Below, piece after piece: positions 52,727 through 61,383 of a DNA stretch of 64,000 nucleotides. The DNA lies in the NCBI RefSeq assembly GCF_947496385.1, contig NZ_CANMCP010000007.1, positions 62,001 through 126,000 of the forward strand, read 5' to 3'. Position 1 is the stretch's first letter; each line of letters begins with the position of its first letter. The notes below the pieces were generated by a model. The model searched no databases. It was not told where the DNA came from and saw only the letters and a list, made by a program, of their open reading frames with translations. This DNA comes from an uncultured Croceicoccus sp. (lineage in GTDB: Bacteria; Pseudomonadota; Alphaproteobacteria; Sphingomonadales; Sphingomonadaceae). A program made the position numbers and the translations under genes.

Positions 52727-52740
52727 CGAGCTTTGAGGCG

Positions 52741-52758
52741 GTCCCCACTATCGGTGAC
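52741..52758. promoter_or_regulatory. Cluster operator copy 6 (GTCCC-N8-GTGAC), upstream of the second P450
   Basis: GTCCC CACTATCG GTGAC, 92 bp before the start of P450 2. The right arm is GTGAC as in copy 3. Confidence 0.6.
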
Positions 52759-52849
52759 ATACGAAGGTCGGACCAGCTTCTATGTTTAGTCCAACACATG
52801 GTGAGGCATCGCCCTGGCGACTGTTCCTTACAGGCAGAGGAGAACTTAA

Positions 52850-54148
52850 ATGGCATCCGATTCATCGGCGCAAGCCGGACAATGCCCTTTTTCGCGCGTC
52901 GAAATTGAAAAGCTCGATGTTCTGCAGAAGGTGTTGCGTTCCAAGGCCGTCGAAGAAGATGCAAACGTCTCCGCAGACAATTACCTCCACCCGGACGAAT
53001 TGGGGGCCATCAACGTCAAGGCGTTTCAGGAGGGTAACCTTGCCATGAGCAAGGGCGATGCACACCGCAAGCGTCGCCGGCTCCTTAACCAACTTGTGCG
53101 GCCGGAGCAGCTCGTACATTACCGCGAGGAAATCATCCTTCCGGCAGTCCAGCGCTGGATGGGGCGCAAGGCAGAAGAAAATGCCGATGGCACCTTCAGC
53201 ATCGATTTGGCGGGCGTAGTCGAGCTCATCTTCCTCGAATTTGCGGCCAAGATCATCGGCATCCAGGGCGTCGAGTCCGAGGAAGGCATGGCGCGTTTGC
53301 GCGGTTGTGCGCTGCCCATCTTCGGTGGCCTGAGCGCGGCCCATTTCGAAAATCGCGAAGAAGTGACCAATGCCGGACTCGAAGCACGGAAGGTATTCGT
53401 AGAGGAATTCTACAAGCCGTCACTCGAGTTTGCGAAGAGCCAGCTGGCACGGGTCGAAGCCGGAGATCTGTCTGAAGACGAGGTGCCGCTCAATCTGCTG
53501 CACATGATCGCAACCGAAGCAGTCGAGGATTATGCCGACGAAGAAACCGGGGTCAAGGAAGCCATCCTGTTTTTCGTCGCGACCACGGGTACGAGTGCGC
53601 AGGCCGTTATGTCGACGGTCGACTATCTCATCGGCTGGTTCGAGGAACATCCCGAGGATCGCCAGCGTATCGAAGACATGGAATTCGTTTCCAATGCGCT
53701 CCAGGAAACGCTGCGTTTGCGCGCACCATTTATTCCCTATCTTACGCGGCTCGCAGTTGACGATGTCGATGCCGACGAAGTCGATATCAAGGCTGGCGAC
53801 GAAATCCATGCCTATATTGCGCGTGCGGGGCGGGATTCGAACGTGTTCGGGAATGACTCGAACCAGTTCAATCCGGACCGGGCAATTCCCGAGGGCATCA
53901 ATCGCTATGGTCTCGCCTTCGCCACTGGCCCGCATCAATGCCTGGGTCTGCGTACCGTGCTCGGCAACGACGGCAAGAGCGGCAGCCATTTGCGCATGGT
54001 TCAGGGCCTGTTCCGCGCGGGTATCCGGCGCGATCCCGATCAGCAGATCCGGACGCTGCCTCTCAAGCATTCGGATGATCCACGTGACCAGATCCCGACA
54101 TTCGTTTCTTTCCCGGTGATCCTGGACAATTGGAGTAAAGTGGCATGA
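52850..54148 (+). CDS. Cytochrome P450 monooxygenase 2
   Basis: A 432-residue P450 with FFVATTGTSAQAVMS in place of the usual AGxDTT I-helix motif (the Gly-Thr pair keeps an oxygen-activating threonine), ExxR in LQETLRLRA, and heme loop FATGPHQCLGLRT with the Cys at residue 364. The N-terminus with GQCPFSRVEIEKLDVLQ is soluble. It is the first gene of a three-gene electron-transfer unit with a Rieske ferredoxin and a diflavin reductase, a different arrangement from P450 1. Confidence 0.9.
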   Translation: MASDSSAQAGQCPFSRVEIEKLDVLQKVLRSKAVEEDANVSADNYLHPDELGAINVKAFQEGNLAMSKGDAHRKRRRLLNQLVRPEQLVHYREEIILPAVQRWMGRKAEENADGTFSIDLAGVVELIFLEFAAKIIGIQGVESEEGMARLRGCALPIFGGLSAAHFENREEVTNAGLEARKVFVEEFYKPSLEFAKSQLARVEAGDLSEDEVPLNLLHMIATEAVEDYADEETGVKEAILFFVATTGTSAQAVMSTVDYLIGWFEEHPEDRQRIEDMEFVSNALQETLRLRAPFIPYLTRLAVDDVDADEVDIKAGDEIHAYIARAGRDSNVFGNDSNQFNPDRAIPEGINRYGLAFATGPHQCLGLRTVLGNDGKSGSHLRMVQGLFRAGIRRDPDQQIRTLPLKHSDDPRDQIPTFVSFPVILDNWSKVA

Positions 54149-54477
54149 GCAGGGTTGAAGTACTCAAGGCAAGCGATCTGCCGGTTGGCGAAATGACCAA
54201 GATCGAGGCGGCAGGCCGGACGATCTGCGTCGCCCACCTGGAAGAGCACGGGTTCCGCGCGATCGACGATCGCTGCACGCACGAAGATGAATCGCTCAGT
54301 GAAGGTTATCTTTGCGACGAGAGCGTGGAATGCCCCATGCACAGTTCCCGCTTCAGCTTTCTCACTGGCGAAGTCACCGGCGTGCCGGCCTGGATTCCGG
54401 TCCGGACCTATCCGGTCGAGGTCGAAGGTGACAGCGTTTTCCTTATCGTCGAAGAATCGAAAGAAGCGTCGGCATGA
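54145..54477 (+). CDS. Rieske-type [2Fe-2S] ferredoxin
   Basis: A 110-residue soluble Rieske protein. Cluster-binding motifs are C-T-H in DDRCTHEDESLSEG and C-x2-H in ECPMHSSRFSF, giving two Cys and two His ligands. Such ferredoxins usually serve ring-hydroxylating oxygenases. Here the gene overlaps the P450 stop by 4 bp and precedes a diflavin reductase, so it should carry electrons to P450 2. Confidence 0.93.
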   Translation: MSRVEVLKASDLPVGEMTKIEAAGRTICVAHLEEHGFRAIDDRCTHEDESLSEGYLCDESVECPMHSSRFSFLTGEVTGVPAWIPVRTYPVEVEGDSVFLIVEESKEASA

Positions 54478-54520
54478 ATTCCGCGCCCGCCTTTCCCGCG
54501 CTTGAATCGATGGGGTCGCG

Positions 54521-56233
54521 ATGCTGACGGCCGATCGATCAATCGTGGCTGACGGGCGGGATGTCTGGTCTGCTGATGCAGGCGCACAAACCCTTGTCGA
54601 GGAAGCTGTGACGGTGACTGTGACCGAGCGACCGAAACTGGTAACGATCCTCTACGCGACCGAGACCGGAGCGAGCGAGGACGTGGCAGGTGCGCTCTCG
54701 CGCGAAGCCGAGGCCGCCGACCTCACAGCCACTTGTCAGGATGTCGCCGATTTCGATCTGGGAGATCTCGGCGAACTCGATGTGCTGCTGTTCGTGACAA
54801 GCACGACGGGCGAGGGGGAAGTGCCTTATACCGCGGAGGAATTCTTCGAGACGGTCGAAAGCGACGATTGTCCCGATCTGTCGGGCCTGCGCTATTCGGT
54901 TCTCGCCCTGGGAGATTCCACATACGAACAATATTGCGAGGCTGGCAAGCGGCTCGACCGCGCGCTGGCTACGGCAGGTGCTGTACGTATCCAGGACCGC
55001 GTCGACTGTGATGTCGATTACGAGGATACAGCCGCGCAATGGCGTGGTTCTGTCCTGGCCAAACTCATCGGCGAGGAAGCTGCAAAGCCTGCCGCAGAAG
55101 CGGAAATCGCAGGATCGGTCGAGCGATCGCCGCGGTACGAACCGCTTACCGCGCGCGTGACGGAAAACCGGATACTGACAGCGCCGGGATCCACCAAGGC
55201 CACCCGGCATATCGCGCTTGAGTTCATGGACGAACCTCCTGTCTATGCACCGGGCGACGCGCTTGGATTGATCGCGCATAATGATGATGGCGTTGTCGAT
55301 GCTCTGTTGAAGGCCTTGTCCTTCGATCCGGCAACACAGGTGCCATCGAACGGGCGAATGATTTCGGTCGCCAGTACGCTGGCTGAATCCTATGAAATCT
55401 GTGCGTTGACGCCGCGCTTCATCGAAGGGTGGTCAAAGCTGGCCTCTTCGACTGAGCTGGAAGCGCTGCAATCGGACGATCAGGCGCGGATCGCGTTCAT
55501 GCATGCCCATCATGTGATCGACGTGGTCCGCCAGTACCCTGCAAAAGGTGTAAGTGCAGAAGAGTTCATTTCGCTTCTCCGGCCGCTACAGCCGAGGCTT
55601 TATTCGATCGCGTCAAGCCAGCGCGTTACTGCCCGAGAGGTCCACCTGACGGTTGCACCGGTCGAGTACGAACTGCACGGTGAAGCGCGGCGCGGCGTCG
55701 CGACAGGGCAGCTTGCCCTGCGCGCACCCGTCGGCTCGCAGGTTCAAGTATACATTCAGCCCAACGAGCATTTTCGGCTTCCTGTACCAACGACACCGAT
55801 TATCATGATCGGCCCCGGCACCGGGATCGCACCCTTCAGGGGTTTCCTGCAGGAACGATCCTGCGAGACGAGTCGCGGCAAGGCCTGGCTGCTGTTTGGT
55901 GAGCGGAACCGGGAATTCGACTTTCTCTATCGTGAGGAACTCGAAGGATATCTTTCGGATGGCATTCTGACGCGTCTGGACACGGCATTTTCGCGCGATG
56001 GAAGCGAGAAGGTCTACGTGCAGCATCGTATCGCGGAGCACGCCGACGATATCGTGGCCTGGATCGATGCGGGTGCCCACATCTACATCTGTGGCGATGC
56101 CGGTATGGCGAACGACGTCCACGATGCCCTTGTCCAGGCAATTTCACGAAACAAGCAGCTGGACGTTGGCGGTGCCGAGAACATCCTCAACACCATGCGC
56201 CGAGCAAAGCGATACCAACGCGATGTCTACTGA
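54521..56233 (+). CDS. Diflavin (FMN/FAD) NADPH reductase, CPR/CysJ type
   Basis: A 570-residue reductase. N-terminal flavodoxin domain: LVTILYATETGASEDVA, VTSTTGEGEVP, LALGDSTYEQYCEAG. C-terminal FNR-type domain with PRLYSIASS (FAD), GVATGQLALR, IMIGPGTGIAPFRGFLQER and FGERNREFDFLYREEL (NADPH) and a final aromatic Tyr (RDVY). It resembles the reductase half of CYP102 (BM3) or sulfite-reductase flavoprotein. No transmembrane anchor is present. It probably drives P450 2 through the Rieske protein. The start is not certain: about 45 residues precede the flavodoxin motif. Confidence 0.9.
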   Translation: MLTADRSIVADGRDVWSADAGAQTLVEEAVTVTVTERPKLVTILYATETGASEDVAGALSREAEAADLTATCQDVADFDLGDLGELDVLLFVTSTTGEGEVPYTAEEFFETVESDDCPDLSGLRYSVLALGDSTYEQYCEAGKRLDRALATAGAVRIQDRVDCDVDYEDTAAQWRGSVLAKLIGEEAAKPAAEAEIAGSVERSPRYEPLTARVTENRILTAPGSTKATRHIALEFMDEPPVYAPGDALGLIAHNDDGVVDALLKALSFDPATQVPSNGRMISVASTLAESYEICALTPRFIEGWSKLASSTELEALQSDDQARIAFMHAHHVIDVVRQYPAKGVSAEEFISLLRPLQPRLYSIASSQRVTAREVHLTVAPVEYELHGEARRGVATGQLALRAPVGSQVQVYIQPNEHFRLPVPTTPIIMIGPGTGIAPFRGFLQERSCETSRGKAWLLFGERNREFDFLYREELEGYLSDGILTRLDTAFSRDGSEKVYVQHRIAEHADDIVAWIDAGAHIYICGDAGMANDVHDALVQAISRNKQLDVGGAENILNTMRRAKRYQRDVY

Positions 56234-56314
56234 AACTTTCATGCCTTCGGCCAGGCCGCTCGTGGCGCAGAGCTGTCCGACCTGTCGAGAACAAAATGCG
56301 CAAGGAGTAGAACG

Positions 56315-57163
56315 ATGCCAACAACCTCATCGGTAAAGGTCGACCCAATCAAGCCGTTTGGTGTCGAAGTCGAACTCGATCTCAACGACCCTTCGAACGA
56401 CGAGACGGTCGCTGAACTGTTCAAGGAGCATGGGTTTCTCGTTTTTCGCGAGCAGGAGCTCAGCCAGGACGAACAGAAGCGCGTGATGGCCCGCCTCGGC
56501 CCGTTGCTCGAGGATTTCACGACCGTCGGCTATGTTTCAAATACCCGGAAAGATGGATTGCTGGGCGATTCCGAAGTCTCTTTCCATTCCGACTTCATCT
56601 ACACTCCGGTCCCGCTTCTCGGCATTTCTTTGCATGGAATCGAAGTGCCGTATGAAGAGACCTGGACCCGGTTTGCCAGTGGCAAGCTGGCACTGGAATC
56701 GCTGTCGCCGAAAACCCGCGACCGGCTGCGCGATCTCAAGGGACTGAACCTTTTTTCCTCCAGCGAGGAAGGGCTGACCGGCCGTCAGCGGATCGAGGGT
56801 TATCCTGAAAACGCGCCTCGTGCCGAGCATGACATCATCCACGTCGATCCGATCACGGGCTGGGAAGTGCTCTATGCAACGCAGCAGAACACCGCGCTGA
56901 TCGTTGGTCTTAGCGAAGCGGAAAGCGAAGAGCTCATCGGTGAACTTCACGAGCATCTCTACAATGACGACAATATCTATGAGCACCGTTGGCGCAATGG
57001 CGACCTGGTGATCTGGTCGAACCAGGCATTCCATCACGCGCGCGGTGGCCTTGTTCCAGGCAAGACGCGGACATTGCAACGCGTTTGCATCACCAACGGT
57101 CAGTCGAGTGATTACCGGCCACCGATCCCCGATGACCGTCTCCCGGAACACATGCGCAAATAA
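56315..57163 (+). CDS. TauD/TfdA-family Fe(II)/2-oxoglutarate dioxygenase
   Basis: A 282-residue oxygenase. The facial triad is H91-x-D93 in VSFHSDFIYTP and the distal His near residue 240 in AFHHARGG, with the 2-oxoglutarate-binding Arg in TRTLQRVCI. FGVEVELDLNDPS and LVFREQELSQDEQ are family N-terminal blocks. It hydroxylates or cleaves an aliphatic substrate with 2-oxoglutarate. It is followed by SDR 5 after 34 bp. Confidence 0.92.
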   Translation: MPTTSSVKVDPIKPFGVEVELDLNDPSNDETVAELFKEHGFLVFREQELSQDEQKRVMARLGPLLEDFTTVGYVSNTRKDGLLGDSEVSFHSDFIYTPVPLLGISLHGIEVPYEETWTRFASGKLALESLSPKTRDRLRDLKGLNLFSSSEEGLTGRQRIEGYPENAPRAEHDIIHVDPITGWEVLYATQQNTALIVGLSEAESEELIGELHEHLYNDDNIYEHRWRNGDLVIWSNQAFHHARGGLVPGKTRTLQRVCITNGQSSDYRPPIPDDRLPEHMRK

Positions 57164-57197
57164 TCCCGGAAGGAAGCCACGGGACGGGAGAGAGTAA

Positions 57198-57965
57198 TTG
57201 AAAAATATCGATTTTGCCGGTCGTGTCGCCCTCGTCACGGGGGGCGGCAGCGGCATCGGACGGGCTACGGCACTTGGGTTTGCCGAATGCGGTGCACGTG
57301 TGGCTATCCTTGATCATGACGCGGTCATGGCTGAGGAGGCGGCCCAACTCATCGTCGAAGGCGGAGGCGAGGCTCTGGTCCTGAAAACCGACGTGAGCGA
57401 CGAAGAGTCGGTGGCGAATGCCATAGCAACCGTTGTCGAGAAATATGGGCGTCTTGATGCCGCGCATAACAACGCCGGCATTTCTCCCGACACAGGCAGC
57501 ACGGTCGATTGCACACGTGAACTCTGGGATCGGATATTTGCGGTCAATACGACCGGCGTCTGGCTGTGTATGAAATATGAGATTCAGGCGATGCTGAACT
57601 CGGGCGGGGGTGCAATCGTCAATACCGGCTCGGTCTCTTCGCTACGTGCCGCTCCCTATATTTCTGCCTATGTCGCCAGCAAGCATGCGCTGGTCGGCCT
57701 CACAAAGGTGACTGCGCTCGAATATGCCGAGCAGGGCATCCGGGTGAACCTCGTCTGTCCCGGCGTCGTCCGGACTCCGATGCTGGAAAAGAAGGCCGAC
57801 GAGGGTTTTTTCAGTATCGACGAATATGTGCAGGGCTCGGTCCCCATGAAGCGGGCGGGGGCATCGAACGAGATTGCCTCGGCCGTCGTCTGGGCCTGCT
57901 CCGAGCAAGCATCCTACCTCACCGGCGCCACCCTGTCGGTGGACGGGGGAATGGTCATCGCCTGA
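57198..57965 (+). CDS. SDR-family dehydrogenase (fifth of six)
   Basis: A 255-residue classical SDR that starts with TTG at 57198 behind GGGAGAGAG. TGGGSGIGRATALGF cofactor motif, ILDHD after strand 2, NNAGISP, Ser in NTGSVSSL, Y-x3-K in AYVASKHAL and TGATLSVDGGMVIA at the end. Likely NAD-dependent. It may oxidise the hydroxyl formed by the preceding TauD-type enzyme. Confidence 0.9.
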   Translation: MKNIDFAGRVALVTGGGSGIGRATALGFAECGARVAILDHDAVMAEEAAQLIVEGGGEALVLKTDVSDEESVANAIATVVEKYGRLDAAHNNAGISPDTGSTVDCTRELWDRIFAVNTTGVWLCMKYEIQAMLNSGGGAIVNTGSVSSLRAAPYISAYVASKHALVGLTKVTALEYAEQGIRVNLVCPGVVRTPMLEKKADEGFFSIDEYVQGSVPMKRAGASNEIASAVVWACSEQASYLTGATLSVDGGMVIA

Positions 57966-58003
57966 TTGGCACCCAGCTTTTTTGAACACGAACGGAGATT
58001 ACA

Positions 58004-58867
58004 ATGGCAACGCGCCCGGAATATTTCGATAAATACGAGACCCTGAAGTTCGACAGAACTGATGACGGGGTACTGACTGTGCGCTGGCACAGCAATGATG
58101 GTCCCGTACTGTACGGCGCGCAGCATCACCAGGAATGGGCGCCTGCCTTCACGGATATCGGCAATGACCGCGGCAATCGCGTTGTCGTCTTCACAGGCAC
58201 TGGCGATGTCTTCATCGACCGTCATGGTGAATGGGGCGCCCCGATCACGACACCGCGCGATTTCGACGTTCCGTCTTGGGGCGAGAAGATGATGTTCCGC
58301 CGGATGTTCGAGATCGAGGCGCCGATCATCTGTGCCTGCAATGGACCGGCGCTGATCCACGGTGAGCTGATGGTCCTAGGAGATATCAATCTCGCTTCGA
58401 CAACAGCCCGTTTTGCCGACGAAGGACATTTTACTGCAGGTGAAGTCCCCGGCGATGGCGTTCATATTCTTTGGCAGGAGCTAATCGGCATCAACCGCGC
58501 GAAATACTTCCTTATGACGGGGCAGCACATCGATGCTCAGGAGGCTCTTCAGCTTGGCGTAGTCAACGAAGTGCTCGAACCCGACCAGTTGATGCCGCGC
58601 GCCATGGAGCTCGCGCATCAGATGGCAACCTATGATGACCTGACGTTGCGATATACGCGCCAGTGCTTTGTCGATCGCTGGAAACAGTTGTTCAATGACC
58701 AGGTTGGGGTCGGATACGGCATGGCCCTGCAGGCGCTCGCTCACCTCGATCGCGGCTGGATGGTCTGGGACAAAAGCAACGAAGAAAGCGATCACTACAA
58801 GACTCTGCGCCGCCTTTATCCGAAGGATCGCGCCGAAGCAGGTGAAGGCCGCGAAGCCAATTCGTGA
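58004..58867 (+). CDS. Enoyl-CoA hydratase/isomerase family protein 1 (atypical)
   Basis: A 287-residue crotonase-fold protein. VVVFTGTGDVFIDRHGEW and ACNGPALIHGELMVLGDINLAS are present, but the usual GGG oxyanion-hole loop is IHG and the region where catalytic Glu residues normally lie reads GHFTAGEVPGDG, so the chemistry may differ from standard hydration (isomerase or C-C hydrolase are possible). The C-terminal 60 residues carry a YARQCFVDRW-like helix found in acyl-CoA-independent relatives. It lies 38 bp after the SDR. Confidence 0.82.
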   Translation: MATRPEYFDKYETLKFDRTDDGVLTVRWHSNDGPVLYGAQHHQEWAPAFTDIGNDRGNRVVVFTGTGDVFIDRHGEWGAPITTPRDFDVPSWGEKMMFRRMFEIEAPIICACNGPALIHGELMVLGDINLASTTARFADEGHFTAGEVPGDGVHILWQELIGINRAKYFLMTGQHIDAQEALQLGVVNEVLEPDQLMPRAMELAHQMATYDDLTLRYTRQCFVDRWKQLFNDQVGVGYGMALQALAHLDRGWMVWDKSNEESDHYKTLRRLYPKDRAEAGEGREANS

Positions 58868-58933
58868 GCCGACCAAGGGGCCGGCGCATCTCCTCTCCCT
58901 TGCGCCGGCCTCTCATTTTTTGCGAGGATGCCA

Positions 58934-59824
58934 ATGTCGAACACTGCCAGCAGATCTTTTGAAACAATCCTTCTCGAGCATCCGGCGGACGCTGTAGCGA
59001 GGATTGTCCTCAATCGGCCCGAGGCGCGCAACGCGCAAAGTTCGACTATGTTGTACGAGTTGAACGATGCGTTCGATCTGTGTGCGCGCGATGACGCAAT
59101 TAAGGTAATTATTCTTGCGGCGCGTGGGCCTCATTTTTCGGCCGGTCACGACCTGGACATGGATGCCTTCATGGCCGGCATGGAGCAATGGGATCCGGTT
59201 GGTACCTGGTGCGGTTTCGGCTGCGGCGGTGCGGAAGGCAGAATGGGCATCGAGAAAGAGATGTTTCTCGGCCTGTCCGAACGTTGGCGCAACATTCCGA
59301 AGGTGACAATCGCACAGGTTCAAGGGAAAGCCATTTCCGGTGGCCTCATGCTCATCTGGCCGTGCGACCTCATCGTCGCGTCAGACGATGCGATGTTCGC
59401 AGACAACACTGCTGCGATAGGAATTGCGGGAGCTGAATTCTTTCAGCATCCTTGGGAGCTTGGCATTCGTAAAGCGAAGGAGATGCTCTTTACGAGCGAC
59501 TACATAGATGCCAGTGAGGCGCACCGACTGGGCATGGTCAACCACGTCGTGCCCCTTGAGGAGTTGGAGGCATCCACACTCGATCTGGCACGGAAGATTT
59601 CGCTTAAGCCTTCCTTTGCGCTCAAGCTTCTGAAGGAAGCGGTAAATGCGGCGCAGGATGCGCAAGGTCGCGTGTCTGCGATGAACACCAGCTTCGCGCT
59701 TCACCAACTCAGCCACTCGCACAACGAACAGGTTTTCGGTCTGCCGATCGACCCGACCGGACTGCCGCCGGCGGTTCGCGAAAAGTTCAAACGCAACGAT
59801 GACCGCAAGCAGGACGCATCGTGA
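58934..59824 (+). CDS. Enoyl-CoA hydratase/isomerase family protein 2
   Basis: A 296-residue crotonase. The ATG at 58934 has GCGAGG about 6 bp upstream and is preferred to the one at 58928. Blocks: IVLNRPEARNAQSS, LAARGPHFSAGHDLDMD, VQGKAISGGLMLIWPCDLIVAS (oxyanion hole) and MVNHVVPLEEL. GIAGAEFFQHPWELG marks the active-site region, where the first catalytic Glu of hydratases is not conserved in its usual place. The second half is extended by a Cys/Gly-rich insertion (GFGCGGAEGRMG). Probably acts on an acyl-CoA ester. Confidence 0.87.
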   Translation: MSNTASRSFETILLEHPADAVARIVLNRPEARNAQSSTMLYELNDAFDLCARDDAIKVIILAARGPHFSAGHDLDMDAFMAGMEQWDPVGTWCGFGCGGAEGRMGIEKEMFLGLSERWRNIPKVTIAQVQGKAISGGLMLIWPCDLIVASDDAMFADNTAAIGIAGAEFFQHPWELGIRKAKEMLFTSDYIDASEAHRLGMVNHVVPLEELEASTLDLARKISLKPSFALKLLKEAVNAAQDAQGRVSAMNTSFALHQLSHSHNEQVFGLPIDPTGLPPAVREKFKRNDDRKQDAS

Positions 59825-59855
59825 ACGTCTTGATTATTGATTGGAGGGCCTGCGC

Positions 59856-61343
59856 GTGGCGTTGATTATGCTCGCAGAAATTCCCGCTCGCGGCGCTGCA
59901 AAGCATGGCCGCGACGCATGGGCAATTCGGCATGGGGACGATGTCATTACCTGGGGTGAGCTAGCGGCTCGCTCGCTTCGCCGCGCTCACGCTCTGCGAG
60001 AACGCGGATTAGGGGTTGGCGATCTGGTGACGCTTGCCTTGCCCAATGGCTCGCATATCTATGAGTGGTTGTTCGCACTCTGGCGCATTGGCGCGACACC
60101 GCACGTCGTTTCCTATCGGCTACCCGAAGCCGAATTGCGAGCGATCATCGAAGTTGCCAAGCCCGCCATGGTCGTAGCAAGCGATCCTCATCTGCAGAGT
60201 TCGCTCGGGGCATTCGCCGCCGACTTGGGTAGCGATTGCGATGATCTTTCGCCCTTGGAGCCAGTGCTCGCCGACAATTGGAAGGCGATGTCGTCCGGAG
60301 GGTCGACGGGGCGCCCGAAGATTATCGTGTCGCCTGGTCCGAATGCTTTCGATGACGAGAAGAAGCCGCCCCTGCGATTTCCGTCCGAGGGACCAATCCT
60401 CGCCACAGGGCCAATCTATCACAACATGCCGATGACAACGAACCTTCAGGCCTTGTTCGAAGGTCATCCGGTTATCGGCATGGAGCGTTTCGATCCCGAA
60501 GAGGCGCTTCGTCTCATCGACGAGCACTCGATAGCCTGGACCAGCTTCGTTCCTACCATGATGATGCGCATTTCGCGCCTCCCGGAAGCGGTCAGGTCGA
60601 AGTACGATGTGTCCTCGCTTAAGACCGTCTGGCACTGGGCCGCGCCGATGCCGCCCGAGCTCAAGCAGGAGTGGATCGACTGGTTGGGCCCGGAAACGAT
60701 CTGGGAGCTCTATGGCGGCACCGAAGGGATCGTGACGGCAATCCTCAACGGAACGGAATGGCTCGAGCATCGCGGGTCCGTAGGCCGAGCTGTCGGCAGC
60801 GAAATAAAGATCGTCGACGACGAGGGTACCGAAGTGCCGCAGGGCGAGATCGGCGAGATTTTCGCGCTGCCTGCAAGCGGAGCCGGGTCCACTTACAGTT
60901 ATATCGGGGCGGAGCGGAGGACTATTGCCGGAGGCTTTGAAACGATTGGTGACTTCGGATGGATGGACGATGAGGGCTATCTCTACATTGCCGATCGCCG
61001 CACCGATATGATCGTGTCAGGCGGGGCCAATGTCTTTCCCGCGGAAGTCGAAGGGGCGCTCATGGCGCACCCGGCTGTAGCTGAAGCTGTCGTGATCGGC
61101 CTGCCCGATTCCGACTTGGGCGCACGGGTACATGCGATCGTGCAGGTGGTCGAGGATCTCGAAGCACACGGGCTCGACGAACCCGATAGTGAAACGCTGG
61201 TTGCTTTCCTGAGAGAGAGGATTGTGACCTACAAAATCCCTCGAAGTTTCGAATTCACCCGTCAGCGACTGCGCGACGACGCGGGCAAGGTACGCCGACA
61301 GCAATTGCGCGAAGATCGACTAACACAGGTCGCAGTCTCCTGA
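59856..61343 (+). CDS. AMP-binding acyl-CoA ligase
   Basis: A 495-residue ANL-superfamily enzyme. GTG 59856 is chosen because GGAGGG at 59843-59848 sits 7 bp upstream; ATG 59868 is the alternative. P-loop-like motif SSGGSTGRPK, LYGGTEG adenylate-binding motif, GDFGWMDDEGYLYIADRR and the hinge to the C-terminal domain, whose catalytic Lys is in DDAGKVRRQQL. It activates a carboxylic acid as CoA thioester, likely the branched acid produced by the oxidases of this cluster. Confidence 0.91.
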   Translation: MALIMLAEIPARGAAKHGRDAWAIRHGDDVITWGELAARSLRRAHALRERGLGVGDLVTLALPNGSHIYEWLFALWRIGATPHVVSYRLPEAELRAIIEVAKPAMVVASDPHLQSSLGAFAADLGSDCDDLSPLEPVLADNWKAMSSGGSTGRPKIIVSPGPNAFDDEKKPPLRFPSEGPILATGPIYHNMPMTTNLQALFEGHPVIGMERFDPEEALRLIDEHSIAWTSFVPTMMMRISRLPEAVRSKYDVSSLKTVWHWAAPMPPELKQEWIDWLGPETIWELYGGTEGIVTAILNGTEWLEHRGSVGRAVGSEIKIVDDEGTEVPQGEIGEIFALPASGAGSTYSYIGAERRTIAGGFETIGDFGWMDDEGYLYIADRRTDMIVSGGANVFPAEVEGALMAHPAVAEAVVIGLPDSDLGARVHAIVQVVEDLEAHGLDEPDSETLVAFLRERIVTYKIPRSFEFTRQRLRDDAGKVRRQQLREDRLTQVAVS

Positions 61344-61383
61344 TGGCTTCCGAAGCGAGACAAAAGACCAAGGAGCATTCGAC

